Shown piece by piece: positions 28,148-37,309 of a DNA stretch of 64,000 bases. The notes under the pieces were generated by a model that did not search any database, was not told where the DNA came from, and saw nothing but the letters and a program-made list of their open reading frames with translations. Position 1 is the first letter of the stretch. Each line of letters opens with the position of its first letter. The stretch spans positions 576,507-640,506 of the forward strand of contig NZ_JAUSSG010000002.1 in assembly GCF_030812215.1 (NCBI RefSeq), in the 5' to 3' direction. The DNA is from Variovorax boronicumulans (lineage in GTDB: Bacteria > Pseudomonadota > Gammaproteobacteria > Burkholderiales > Burkholderiaceae_C). The translations under genes were made by a program, and so were the position numbers.

Positions 28148-28176
28148 GCGTTGTCGTAGTTGAGCTACGACAACGC
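28148..28176. terminator. Strong 12-bp stem-loop downstream of the sulfatase
   Basis: GCGTTGTCGTAG and CTACGACAACGC form a perfect 12-bp stem with a 5-base loop (TTGAG), 36 bases after the sulfatase stop. No T-run follows on either strand, so it is either an intrinsic terminator lacking a U-tract, an RNA-end stabiliser, or an operator for the next transcription unit. Confidence 0.5.
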
Positions 28177-28319
28177 AGACAAAACCAAATCGCCAAGCCG
28201 ACGAACACGAGAAACGCAGCGACGACCGCGTTCGGGGCAGCCGTGCAGCCATTCGCGCGCCTTGCCTTGCAGCGGGCGTCAGCGGTTTTTTGCGCCGGTA
28301 TGATTCAGCGCCTCCCGCC

Positions 28320-28706
28320 ATGCCGCTTCGCCCCCTTCGGCTCCAACGCCTCCTCCGTCTCCTGCTGCTGGCCGTGTTCTTCAACGCGGCCATCGGCATG
28401 CCTTTGCACGAGGCCGGGCACATGCGGGAAGCGGTCGAGGGCGCGGCGCAGGCGGCCGCCCTCGACGCCATCGCGGACGCGGGCTCGGAAGCGGCCTCCC
28501 CGGCACATGGCGACCAGGAAGTTCACGGGACCTGCGAATGCTGCCTGGCCCACGTGCACTTTGCCGAGGCGCCTTCACGTTTGCCGGCCGCACTCGAGGT
28601 GGTGCAGACCACCGCACTGCCGCGCGCCCCGCCCGGCCCGGCCTTCGTGCCCTTTGCGGGCCGCTGGCCCTTCGCTTCGCGCGATCCTCCGAACGCATCG
28701 ACCTGA
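28320..28706 (+). CDS. DUF2946-like small exported protein
   Basis: 128 residues. A hydrophobic N-terminal segment (LLRLLLLAVFFNAAIG) serves as signal or anchor. The C-terminal half has the CECCLAHVHFAE motif: clustered Cys/His that resembles the DUF2946 family, which often accompanies TonB receptors and copper or metal uptake genes. A TTG start at 28290 is possible; the ATG at 28320 is preferred. It is followed, after 101 bases, by the TonB receptor and ABC importer and may be part of that uptake unit. Confidence 0.6.
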   Translation: MPLRPLRLQRLLRLLLLAVFFNAAIGMPLHEAGHMREAVEGAAQAAALDAIADAGSEAASPAHGDQEVHGTCECCLAHVHFAEAPSRLPAALEVVQTTALPRAPPGPAFVPFAGRWPFASRDPPNAST

Positions 28707-28807
28707 CATTCCGCCGCCCTTGATTCGAAGGGCAGCGGCTCGTTTGTTTTTGCACGGCGCCCGGCTCTTCGAAATGCACGGCGGCGGCGTGCAGTCGATT
28801 GCCATTC

Positions 28808-31003
28808 ATGACCTCCATTGATCTCGCACGCGCGCACAGCCGCGCCTCCCTGTTCCGCCGTCTCCCGCTCGCGCTGGCGGCCTCGGCGCTTTTTTCCGGA
28901 CAGGCCATCGCCCAGTCCGCGGATGCCCCCTCTGCACCGCCTGCTCCGGCTGCAGCCGCACAAGGGCAGCTCACCCCCATCGAAGTCGTCGGCCGCACCG
29001 AGTCCGGCGCCTACCACGCGGACGAAGCGGCCGGCGCCAAGAGCGACCTGCCATTGCGCGAGCTGCCGCAGTCCGTGCGCATCGTCACGCGGCAGGCCAT
29101 CGACGACCTGGGCGCCGCCAAGCTGGACGATGTGCTCGACTACGTGGGCGGCGTCTCGCGCCAGAACAACTTCGGCGGGCTCTGGGACAACATCGCCATC
29201 CGCGGGCTTCCGGGCAACGAGAACACCGGCATGGCGACGCTGTTCAACGGCTTCTCCTCGAACCGCGGATTCAACGCCCCGCGCGACCTGGCCGGCGTGG
29301 AGCGCATCGAATTCCTCAAGGGCACGGCCGCCGCGCTCTACGGCAGCAGCGAACCCGGCGGCACACTCAACATCGTGTCCAAGCGACCCTTGTGGAAACC
29401 GGCCAACGCCGTCGAGGTGTATGCCGGCAGCCAGGGCCTCAAGCGCGGCGCGCTCGACCTGACCGGACCGGTCGGCGAGAACTTCGCCTATCGCCTCAAC
29501 GTGGCGGCCGAAGACCGCGACAGCTTTCGCGACCACGTCGGCGCCCGGCGCGAAGTGGTCGCGCCCGCCTTCACCTGGAAGCTGGGCCGCGACACCGTGC
29601 TGGAATATTCGGGCGAGTACCTGCGCCACGCCACGCCGCTGGACCGGGGCGTGGTGGCCGTGGGCAACCGGCTGGGCGCCGTCCCGCGCAGCCGCTTCTT
29701 CGGCGAGCCGGCCGACGGCAACGTGACGGTGAAGAACCAGACGCACCAGTTCATCCTCTCGCACGAATGGAACGCCACGTGGCGCAGCCGCTTGGGCGTG
29801 TCGTACCGCGAGACCTCGGTGAACGGCTTCTCCACCGAGCCCGCCGCCTTGCGGGCCGACGGCAGCCTCACGCGGCAGCGGCGCTTTCGCGACTTCAACT
29901 CCAGCGACATCGCACTGCAAGCCGAATTGCAGGGCAACCTGAAGACCGGCGACATCGAACACGAGCTGCTGTTCGGCGTGGAGAGCTTCCGCTTCGACAT
30001 GGACTCCCTGATGCTGCGCGCGAACCCGACCACGGCGCGGCCCTACGCGATCAACATCCACCACCCGGTCTACGGCCAGCGCCAACCGGTGCCCACCGCC
30101 AACACCGACACGCTGGAGCACCAGAAGAACACCGCGTTCTATGTGCAGGACGCGATCAGGCTCTCGCCCGAATGGCGGCTGGTGGCGGGCGTGCGCGCGG
30201 ACAACTACAGCCAGTCGCTCCTGAACCGCAGAAACGGCACCACGGCCCGCCAGGAGCCATCGTCCACCTCGCCGCGCATCGGCCTGAGCTGGCTGCCGAC
30301 ACCGCAATGGACCGTGTACGCCAACGCGGGCCGCTCGTTCCGGCCGAACACCGGCTCGGACGTCGCCTCCAACGGCTTCGCGCCCGAGACCGGCCGCTCG
30401 CTGGAACTGGGCACCAAGTGGGAGAGCGCCGACCAGCGCATGGGCGCCACCGCCGCGCTGTTCGACATCCGCAAGCGCAACGTGCTCACCGCCGACCCCG
30501 TCAACACGGGCTACTCGGTGGCCGCGGGAGAAATACGCAGCCGCGGCCTGGAGTTCGACTTCTCGGGCCAACTCTCGAAGCACTGGCGCCTTACCGCCAG
30601 CCTGGTGTTCAACGACGTGGAGATCGCAAAGGACAACACGCTCGAAGTCGGCGGCCGCCTCCTCAACGTGCCGCGCGTCAACGGCAGCGTGCTCGCGGTG
30701 TACGAAGACGGCCTGGCCAACGGACAGCGCTACGGCATCGGCGGCGGGATCACGCACATGGGCAAGCGCCTGGGCGAAGCCCGCACGCAGGCCGAGGCCA
30801 AGGGCGGCAAGCCCGCGTTCGACCTGCCGGCCTACACCACCGCCAAGCTGGTCGCGTACTGGCGAATCAACCCCATGCTGCGCCTGACGCTGGACGTCGA
30901 CAACCTGTTCGACAAGACCTACTACGCGAGCTCGTACAGCCGCCTCTGGGTTACGCCCGGCACACCGCGCAGCATCACCCTCGGCCTGCAGGCCAAGTTC
31001 TGA
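28808..31003 (+). CDS. TonB-dependent outer-membrane receptor (siderophore type)
   Basis: 731 residues. Signal peptide ending near QAIAQ, then the plug domain: ELPQSVRIVTRQAIDDLGA, IAIRGLPGNENTGMATLFNG, IEFLKGTAAALYGSSEPGG, and the 22-strand barrel ending in the C-terminal Phe (LGLQAKF). The pattern is that of siderophore receptors (FhuA/FecA group); there is no N-terminal signalling extension. The next gene starts one base after its stop, so the receptor is co-transcribed with an Opp/Nik-type ABC importer. Confidence 0.92.
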   Translation: MTSIDLARAHSRASLFRRLPLALAASALFSGQAIAQSADAPSAPPAPAAAAQGQLTPIEVVGRTESGAYHADEAAGAKSDLPLRELPQSVRIVTRQAIDDLGAAKLDDVLDYVGGVSRQNNFGGLWDNIAIRGLPGNENTGMATLFNGFSSNRGFNAPRDLAGVERIEFLKGTAAALYGSSEPGGTLNIVSKRPLWKPANAVEVYAGSQGLKRGALDLTGPVGENFAYRLNVAAEDRDSFRDHVGARREVVAPAFTWKLGRDTVLEYSGEYLRHATPLDRGVVAVGNRLGAVPRSRFFGEPADGNVTVKNQTHQFILSHEWNATWRSRLGVSYRETSVNGFSTEPAALRADGSLTRQRRFRDFNSSDIALQAELQGNLKTGDIEHELLFGVESFRFDMDSLMLRANPTTARPYAINIHHPVYGQRQPVPTANTDTLEHQKNTAFYVQDAIRLSPEWRLVAGVRADNYSQSLLNRRNGTTARQEPSSTSPRIGLSWLPTPQWTVYANAGRSFRPNTGSDVASNGFAPETGRSLELGTKWESADQRMGATAALFDIRKRNVLTADPVNTGYSVAAGEIRSRGLEFDFSGQLSKHWRLTASLVFNDVEIAKDNTLEVGGRLLNVPRVNGSVLAVYEDGLANGQRYGIGGGITHMGKRLGEARTQAEAKGGKPAFDLPAYTTAKLVAYWRINPMLRLTLDVDNLFDKTYYASSYSRLWVTPGTPRSITLGLQAKF

Positions 31004-31004
31004 A

Positions 31005-32570
31005 ATGACATTGCCGCCCGACTTCACGCGCCGCCGCGCGCTCCAACTCCTTGCGGCCGGCCCGGTCACTGCAGCCGCATCGACGACCTTGCTGGCGCAG
31101 CCGGCCGCAGCGCGTGCGCCGCTGCAAATCGTAGGCCCCTGGGAGATTCCGGGCTTGTCCCCCGCCAGCAGCGGCCACGTGTTCACGCGCATGCAGGTCA
31201 CCGAAACGCTGATGAATGCGAGCGACGACGGCATGCCGCTGCCGGGCCTGGCCGAGCGCTGGCGCGTGTCGGACGACGGCCTCGCGTGGCACTTCACGCT
31301 GCGCGCGGCCGCGCGTTTTCATGATGGCACCGCGGTCACAGCCGCGGCCGTCGTGCGCTGCCTGCAGGCCGCGCGCGTGGCGCCGGCCCTGCTGAGCCAG
31401 GCGCCGATCCGCGCGGTGGAGGCCGAGGGCGCGGGTGTCGTCGCGGTCCGGCTGACGCAGCCCTACGGCGCGCTGCCCGCACTGCTCGCGCACAGCAGCA
31501 CGATGGTGCTCGCGCCCGCCAGCTACGCGGCCGACGGGGGCGTGCGAAGCATCGTCGGCAGCGGCCCCTACCGCGTGGTGTCGATGGCACCGCCGCAGCA
31601 TGTGGAGGCGGCCGTCTTCGAAGGCTACGACGGCCCCCGGCCCGCCATCGAGCGCGTGCGGTATCTGGCGGCCGGCCGCTCCGAAACCCGCGCGCTCATG
31701 GCCGAAGGCGGACAAGCCGACCTCGCCTACGGCCTCGATCCGGCGAGCCTGGTGCGGCTGCGCAAGCGCGGCCGCGTGCACGTGGACACCGTCACGCTGC
31801 CGCGCACCGTGATCCTCAAGGTCAACGCCGGACTGCCCGCACTGAACGATGTTCGCGTGCGGCAGGCGCTGAGCCTCGCGATCGACCGGCCCGGCATTGC
31901 CAAGGCGCTGTTGCGCGACCCCGAACTGGCGGCCACGCAGCTCTTTCCGCCCACGATGAAGGCCTGGCACCACAGCGCGCTGCCGCCGTTGAAGCAAGAC
32001 CCCGAGGCCGCCGCAAGGCTGCTGGCCGAAGCCGGCTGGCAACGTTCGCCCGAGGGCCTGCGCGACGCCTCGGGCCAGCCGCTTCGCCTGTCGTTGCGCA
32101 CCTTTCCCGACCGGCCCGAGCTGCCGCTCATCGCCTCGGCGCTGCAGGAGCAATGGCGGCAGGCGGGCATCGCGGTGCAGGTCGGCATCGGCAACTCGGG
32201 CGACATTCCCCTCGGCCACCGCGACGGCAGCCTGCAACTGGGCCTGGCCGCGCGCAACTACGCCACCGTGCCCGACCCCACGGGCACGCTGATGCAGGAC
32301 TTCGGCACCTCGGGCGGCGACTGGGGCGCCATGGGCTGGCGCAGCGATGCGGTCGCTCGCGCGCTGGCCGAGCTGTCGCGCGGCACGTCATCGGCAGAAC
32401 GCGCGGCCGTGCTGCGAACGCAGGTCACGGCGGTGCTCCAGGCCGAGCTGCCGGTGATCCCCATCACCTGGTATCGCCAGCAAGTCGCCGTGGGCCGGCG
32501 CCTGGAGGGCGTGAGCCTCGATCCGCTGGAACGCTCCTACCGGCTCACCGCCATGAGGTGGGCCGCGTGA
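31005..32570 (+). CDS. ABC importer substrate-binding protein, Opp/Nik (family 5)
   Basis: 521 residues. Exported, with a twin-arginine-like start (TRRRALQLLAAGP). Family 5 binding protein signatures: MPLPGLAERWRVSDDGLAWHFTLR, RFHDGTAVTAAAVVRCL, IVGSGPYRVVSM, RVRQALSLAIDRPGIAKALL. Such proteins bind peptides, nickel, haem or metal-chelates (NikA, DppA, CntA). The preceding outer-membrane receptor suggests a metal chelate or siderophore ligand. Confidence 0.9.
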   Translation: MTLPPDFTRRRALQLLAAGPVTAAASTTLLAQPAAARAPLQIVGPWEIPGLSPASSGHVFTRMQVTETLMNASDDGMPLPGLAERWRVSDDGLAWHFTLRAAARFHDGTAVTAAAVVRCLQAARVAPALLSQAPIRAVEAEGAGVVAVRLTQPYGALPALLAHSSTMVLAPASYAADGGVRSIVGSGPYRVVSMAPPQHVEAAVFEGYDGPRPAIERVRYLAAGRSETRALMAEGGQADLAYGLDPASLVRLRKRGRVHVDTVTLPRTVILKVNAGLPALNDVRVRQALSLAIDRPGIAKALLRDPELAATQLFPPTMKAWHHSALPPLKQDPEAAARLLAEAGWQRSPEGLRDASGQPLRLSLRTFPDRPELPLIASALQEQWRQAGIAVQVGIGNSGDIPLGHRDGSLQLGLAARNYATVPDPTGTLMQDFGTSGGDWGAMGWRSDAVARALAELSRGTSSAERAAVLRTQVTAVLQAELPVIPITWYRQQVAVGRRLEGVSLDPLERSYRLTAMRWAA

Positions 32571-33565
32571 ACAAGACCCTCAAGACCATGACTCCTGACA
32601 TCACCCGCAGCCGCACCGCCTGGACCGCGATGCTGCTGCGCCGCGCCATCCAGATCCTCGCGCTCGGCCTCCTGGTGGGCACCGTGTGCTTCTTCATGGC
32701 CCGCTCGCTCCCGGGCGACATGGCCACCCGCATCGCCGCGGGTCGCTACGGCTACGACCTCGTGAGCAACGCGGCGGCCGATGCCGTGCGCCTCGAACTC
32801 GGGCTCGATCGGCCCCTGTGGCTCGCGCTGCTGCACTGGTGGGGAGACATCGTGCGGCTCGATCTCGGCACCTCGCTGGTCACCGGCCATGCCGTGTGGC
32901 GCGAAGTGGCGCATCAACTCGCCGCGACCATCGAACTGGCGGTCGCCTCGGTGTTCGTCGCGGCCGTCGTCGGCTTGCCGCTGGGCATCTGGTCGGGCCT
33001 GCATGCGGGCGGATGGGTCGACCGCCTCACGCTGGCGCTGGCCGTGGTGCTGCGCGCGCTGCCGCCCTTTCTGCTCGCCGTGCTGCTGATGGTGGTGGTC
33101 GCGGTGCAGCTCGATGCCGTGCCGGTTGCGGGCGACGACCACGGCGGCAGCCTGCTGCTGCCTGCGTTGACGCTCGGCCTCGGGCTGGCCGCCGGGCTGG
33201 CGCGCGTGGCCCGCTCCGCCATGCGCGAGGCCGCCGCCTCCGCGTCTTTCGAGTTCGCCCGCAACAAGGGCCTGAGCGACCGGCAGGCGCTGATTCGCCA
33301 CGGCCTGCGCCAGGCGGCCACGCCGGTGGTGGCCTACCTTGGCGTGCATGCGGTGTTCCTGGTCGAAGGCGCGGTCGTCGTCGAAACCCTGTTCGCCTGG
33401 CCCGGCATCGGCCATGCGCTGGTGCATGCGGTGTTCGGGCGCGACGTGCCGATGATCCAGGGCGCGGCCCTGTGCATGGGCCTCCTGTTCGTGGGGTTCA
33501 ACCTGCTGGTGGATGCGGCCTGCCTCGCGCTCGATCCGCGCCGGCGCATGGGAGCGGTGGCATGA
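32567..33565 (+). CDS. ABC importer permease 1 (DppB/NikB type)
   Basis: 332 residues starting with GTG at 32567, which overlaps the TGA of the binding-protein gene (an ATG at 32588 is an alternative). Six membrane helices. The DppB motif region reads FARNKGLSDRQALIRHGLRQAA, the EAA loop that contacts the ATPase, followed by FLVEGAVVVETLFAWPGIGHALVHAV. Forms the inner-membrane channel with permease 2. The following ATG overlaps its stop by 4 bases. Confidence 0.88.
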   Translation: MNKTLKTMTPDITRSRTAWTAMLLRRAIQILALGLLVGTVCFFMARSLPGDMATRIAAGRYGYDLVSNAAADAVRLELGLDRPLWLALLHWWGDIVRLDLGTSLVTGHAVWREVAHQLAATIELAVASVFVAAVVGLPLGIWSGLHAGGWVDRLTLALAVVLRALPPFLLAVLLMVVVAVQLDAVPVAGDDHGGSLLLPALTLGLGLAAGLARVARSAMREAAASASFEFARNKGLSDRQALIRHGLRQAATPVVAYLGVHAVFLVEGAVVVETLFAWPGIGHALVHAVFGRDVPMIQGAALCMGLLFVGFNLLVDAACLALDPRRRMGAVA

Positions 33566-34398
33566 GCGGCAGCCTGATCGACATGGCGCCGCTCACAGGC
33601 CGCGGTGCGCCGCGTACGGCAGCCCGCCGCCGCGCGGGCCTCGGCATCCTCGCGCTGGTCGCCGCGTTCTCCCTGTTCGGACCGGCGCTGATCGGCATCG
33701 ACCCCGCCCGCCAGACCCTCGCCGACACGCTCATGCCGCCCGGCGCCGCCCACTGGCTCGGCACCGACGTGCTCGGCCGCAGCGTGCTCGCGCGGCTCGC
33801 GCATGCGGCCCGGCTCTCGCTGGGCCTGGCCTTGCTCGCGGCATTGACCGCGGCCATCCCCGGCGTGCTGCTGGGCGTGGCCGCGAGCTGGCGCGGCGGG
33901 CGCACCGAACGCGCGCTGGTCATGCTGGCCGATGCCGTGCTCTCGGTGCCGGGCCTGCTGCTGGTGCTGCTGTTCGCCGCGCTGGCGCCGGGGCGGCACT
34001 GGGCGCTGTACATCGGCCTGTCGCTGTCGCTGTGGGTCGAGTACTTCCGCGTGTGCCGCGCAGCCAGCCGGCAGGTGCTCGCGGGCGATGCGGTGCAGGC
34101 CTCGCGCCTGCTCGGCTTCGGTACGGGCTACGTGCTGCGCAGGCACTTGCTGCCCGCCCTCGCGCCCGTGCTGGGAACCTTGCTCGCCTTCAGTGCCGCG
34201 CAGGCCGTGCTGGCGCTCGCCGCGCTCGGCTTCATCGGCGTGGGCCTGCAGCCGCCCACGCCCGAACTGGGATTGATGATGACCGAGTTCCTTCCCCACT
34301 ACGAAGAGGCGCCGTGGCTCATTGCCGCGCCCGTGGCGCTGCTCATGGCGGTCGTGCTCGGCATGATGCTCGTGGCCGGCGACGGAGAGACCGCATGA
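33562..34398 (+). CDS. ABC importer permease 2 (DppC/NikC type)
   Basis: 278 residues with six hydrophobic helices. Carries the DppC features HWLGTDVLGRSVLARLAHAA and the EAA loop QASRLLGFGTGYVLRRHLLPAL. Its ATG overlaps the permease 1 TGA and its TGA overlaps the next ATG. Pairs with permease 1. Confidence 0.88.
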   Translation: MSGSLIDMAPLTGRGAPRTAARRRAGLGILALVAAFSLFGPALIGIDPARQTLADTLMPPGAAHWLGTDVLGRSVLARLAHAARLSLGLALLAALTAAIPGVLLGVAASWRGGRTERALVMLADAVLSVPGLLLVLLFAALAPGRHWALYIGLSLSLWVEYFRVCRAASRQVLAGDAVQASRLLGFGTGYVLRRHLLPALAPVLGTLLAFSAAQAVLALAALGFIGVGLQPPTPELGLMMTEFLPHYEEAPWLIAAPVALLMAVVLGMMLVAGDGETA

Positions 34399-35801
34399 CC
34401 GCTTCCGTTCTCCTCGCAGCCGACAACCTCGGCGTTCACGTCGGCACCCGCGCCCTGCTGCGCGACGTGTCCTTCAGCCTGCGCCCCGGCGACGTGCTGA
34501 CCCTGCTCGGCGAAAGCGGCGCCGGCAAATCGCTGCTCGCCCAAGCCGTGATGGGCAACCTGCCCGCCGCGCTGCGCGCCAGCGGCAGCGTCACCCTCGA
34601 CGGCGCGACGAGCCGCGCCGACGACGCCCGCGCGCGGCGCCCGCGCTGGGGCCGCACGCTCGCGCTGCTGCCCCAGGAGCCGAGCCTCGCCCTCGACCCG
34701 CTGATGCGCATCGCGCCCCAGCTCTCGGAAACGCACGAACTGGTGCGCGGCGCCGCATTCGGCGACGCGGAAGCCGCGGCCCTGCGCGACCTCGAAGCCG
34801 CAGGGCTCGCGGCCTCCGCGCGGCACTACCCATGGCAGCTTTCCGGCGGCATGGCGCAGCGCGCCGCCGCCGCCGTGGCCTGCGCGGGCGGTGCCCGCAT
34901 CCTGCTGGCCGACGAACCCACCAAGGGCCTGGACGCGCACTGGCGCGACCACACCGTGGCCATGCTGCAGGGCGTGCAGCGCGGCGGTGGATGCGTCGTT
35001 GTCATCACGCACGACCTGCGCGTGGCACAGGCGCTCGGCGGACAACTCATCGTGCTGTGCGCCGGCCAGGTCGTGGAGCGCGGCGACGCCCGCACCGTGC
35101 TCGCCAACCCGCAGCATGCGTTCACCCGAAGGCTCGTTGCGGCCGACCCGGCGCGCTGGCCCCGACGCGCAGTTTCGGCGCCCGCAGGCGAGACAGTGCT
35201 CAGCGCACAGGGCCTGTCCAAGGCCTTCGGCGGCAGGCCGCTGTTCGACGGGGTCGATCTGCAGATTCGCGCCGGCGACCGCTTCGTGGTGCAGGGCCCC
35301 AGCGGCACCGGCAAGAGCACGCTGGGCAATGTGCTGCTCGGGCTCATGCCCGCCGACCGCGGCGTGGTGCGGCGCGCACAGGGCCTGCATGCCACCGCCT
35401 TCCAGAAGCTCTACCAGGACCCCGTCGCTTCTTTCGCGCCGCAGATCACCCTGGGGCAGTCGCTGCGCGACGTGGCGTCCAGGCATCGCTGCGCATGGCC
35501 CGCCGTGCTGCAGCACCTCGCGCGCATGGGTGTGCCGCACGACCTGCTGGCGCGCCGCCCCTCGCAGGTGTCCGGCGGCGAACTGCAGCGCGTCGCGCTC
35601 GCGCGCGTGCTCACGGTGCAGCCCGCGCTCGTGTTCGCCGACGAGCCGACCTCGCGGCTCGACCCGGTCTCCCAGCAGGAAGCCATGGCCGTCCTGCTCG
35701 ATGCGCTCGACGAACGCGGCGCGGCGCTGATGCTGGTGACCCACGACGACGACATCGCGGATGCGGTGGCGACGCAGCGTTGGAGGCTTGCAGCGGGCTG
35801 A
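34395..35801 (+). CDS. ABC importer ATPase, fused DppD-DppF type
   Basis: 468 residues: two ATPase domains in one chain. Walker A LLGESGAGKSLLAQ and VQGPSGTGKSTL; signatures QLSGGMAQRAAA and QVSGGELQRVAL; Walker B RILLADEPTKGLD and LVFADEPTSRLD. Energises the two permeases above; the ATPases are often two separate genes in dipeptide/nickel importers, and here they are fused. ATG overlaps the permease 2 stop by 4 bases; the operon ends here. Confidence 0.9.
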   Translation: MTASVLLAADNLGVHVGTRALLRDVSFSLRPGDVLTLLGESGAGKSLLAQAVMGNLPAALRASGSVTLDGATSRADDARARRPRWGRTLALLPQEPSLALDPLMRIAPQLSETHELVRGAAFGDAEAAALRDLEAAGLAASARHYPWQLSGGMAQRAAAAVACAGGARILLADEPTKGLDAHWRDHTVAMLQGVQRGGGCVVVITHDLRVAQALGGQLIVLCAGQVVERGDARTVLANPQHAFTRRLVAADPARWPRRAVSAPAGETVLSAQGLSKAFGGRPLFDGVDLQIRAGDRFVVQGPSGTGKSTLGNVLLGLMPADRGVVRRAQGLHATAFQKLYQDPVASFAPQITLGQSLRDVASRHRCAWPAVLQHLARMGVPHDLLARRPSQVSGGELQRVALARVLTVQPALVFADEPTSRLDPVSQQEAMAVLLDALDERGAALMLVTHDDDIADAVATQRWRLAAG

Positions 35802-35936
35802 GCCCCGGTACGACAAAGGCGGCGGTCGGCCGCACGCACGCAGGCAGGCACGCACGTCAGACAACGCAAGGATTTGGCAGAAAACGCCGCCCCGCCGCGG
35901 TCACAGCCCCATCCGATGCGCCCGAGACTGACGCGC

Positions 35937-37073
35937 ATGACAAATGCCGCTACCTCTGCCATCGCCGAGATGGACGCCCGCCCCGCAGCAGCCGCAGCAG
36001 CAACAACAACAAATGCTGATGCTGCCGGGGCGTCCATCAAGAACCTCCCCGTCAACCTCTTCGCCGCGGTGATGGGCCTCTCGGGCCTCGCCATGGGCTG
36101 GCGCCTTGCGCACACCGAGTTCGGCGCCGTCGTGCCCCGCGTGGTGTCGGACGTGATCGGCCTCTTTGCCACCTTCGTCTTTGTCGTGCTCGCCATCGGC
36201 TACGGCGCCAAGCTGCTGCGGCACCCGGCGGCGGTGAAGGCCGAATTCCATCACCCGATTGCCGGCAACTTCTTCGGCACCATCGCGATTGCGTTGCTGC
36301 TGCAATCGGCCGTGCTCGGCCACTACAACGACACGCTGGGCCGGGTGATGTGGATCGCCGGCACCGTCGCCACCCTGCTGCTGGCCGCCCATGTGGTCTC
36401 GCGCTTGCTGGGCGGCAACGGCCACCCTGCGCATGCGGTGCCCGCGTGGATCATTCCCGGCGTCGCCGCGCTGGACATTCCCGTCACCGGCAGCCACATG
36501 CCCATGGCCTGGGCCGGCGAAGTGCTGCTGCTGTCGGCCGCCGTGGGCTCGGTGCTGGCGGTCGTGCTGTTCACGATGATCGTCACGCGGTTGATCCAGC
36601 ACGAACCGCTCGCCCCGGCGATGACGCCCTCGCTGCTGATTCTTGTCGCGCCGTTCGAGGTGGGGTTCACGGCGTATGTGAACCTCACGGGGCGGGTGGA
36701 TCTGTTCGCGGGGCTGTTGTTTTACTTCGGGGTGTTTTTGTTTGTGGTGCTGGCGCCGAAGGTGTTCAAGCGGAGCGTGCCGTTTGGGGCGGGGTGGTGG
36801 GCGATTAGTTTTCCGCTGGCTGCGATGGTGAATGCGGGGGTCGTGTATGCGGGGGTGAGGGGGGTTTGGGCGTTGAAGCTATTGGCCGGAGCGTTGCTGG
36901 TGCTTTTTACCGCGGTGCTGTTTGTGTTGGCGGTTCGGACGGCGCGGGTTCTTTTTAAATGGGCGGTTGTTGGCGAGTTGAGAGGAGCCGAGGCAGCACC
37001 GAGGCCGTCTACGCTGGCGGCTGGGGTCAACAGGTGGCGGGTGTTCTGCGGGGGTCGGCATTTTGAGTCTTGA
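35937..37073 (+). CDS. SLAC1/TehA-family anion channel or tellurite/dicarboxylate transporter
   Basis: 378 residues, about ten membrane helices. Family signatures: IKNLPVNLFAAVMGLSGLAMGW near residue 35 and the C-terminal helices RSVPFGAGWWAISFPLAAMVNAG. Members are TehA (tellurite resistance) and plant SLAC1-type anion channels. Start at 35937; the longer frame begins in weak sequence. It is the last GC-rich gene before the AT-rich insert. The terminal 25 residues look untypical of the family. Confidence 0.85.
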   Translation: MTNAATSAIAEMDARPAAAAAATTTNADAAGASIKNLPVNLFAAVMGLSGLAMGWRLAHTEFGAVVPRVVSDVIGLFATFVFVVLAIGYGAKLLRHPAAVKAEFHHPIAGNFFGTIAIALLLQSAVLGHYNDTLGRVMWIAGTVATLLLAAHVVSRLLGGNGHPAHAVPAWIIPGVAALDIPVTGSHMPMAWAGEVLLLSAAVGSVLAVVLFTMIVTRLIQHEPLAPAMTPSLLILVAPFEVGFTAYVNLTGRVDLFAGLLFYFGVFLFVVLAPKVFKRSVPFGAGWWAISFPLAAMVNAGVVYAGVRGVWALKLLAGALLVLFTAVLFVLAVRTARVLFKWAVVGELRGAEAAPRPSTLAAGVNRWRVFCGGRHFES

Positions 37074-37309
37074 TGACCGTATGAGTTGGCAGCTGCGTAT
37101 GACGACAGACTGATCTGTCGCGGCCCAACGCAACTGACGTGAAGGCTGGATGTGACTTTCGCACCGGAATCGTTGACTTTCAATTCAGCGCCGGATCAAA
37201 ATCCATTAGCAGAAACACCTCGTAAAAATTCGATACTCGCAGCGGAGTCAACATCAAACTCGGTATGGGCCGCGTAGCTACCATGACATCTTGAAAAAAT
37301 TGGAGCGCA
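37074..37309. other. Junction between GC-rich backbone and AT-rich insert
   Basis: No convincing gene. Base composition falls from strongly GC-rich to AT-rich within about 100 bases (from roughly 37,170). It supplies the promoter and leader for the ATPase gene, whose RBS is GGAG at 37302-37305. No direct repeat, integrase, tRNA or att-like sequence could be picked out. Confidence 0.5.

Noticed and set aside
34299..35864. Long minus-strand open frame opposite the ABC ATPase
   Set aside because: Shadow of the fused ATPase; its translated sequence is rich in His/Arg/Gly/Ala with no recognisable domain.
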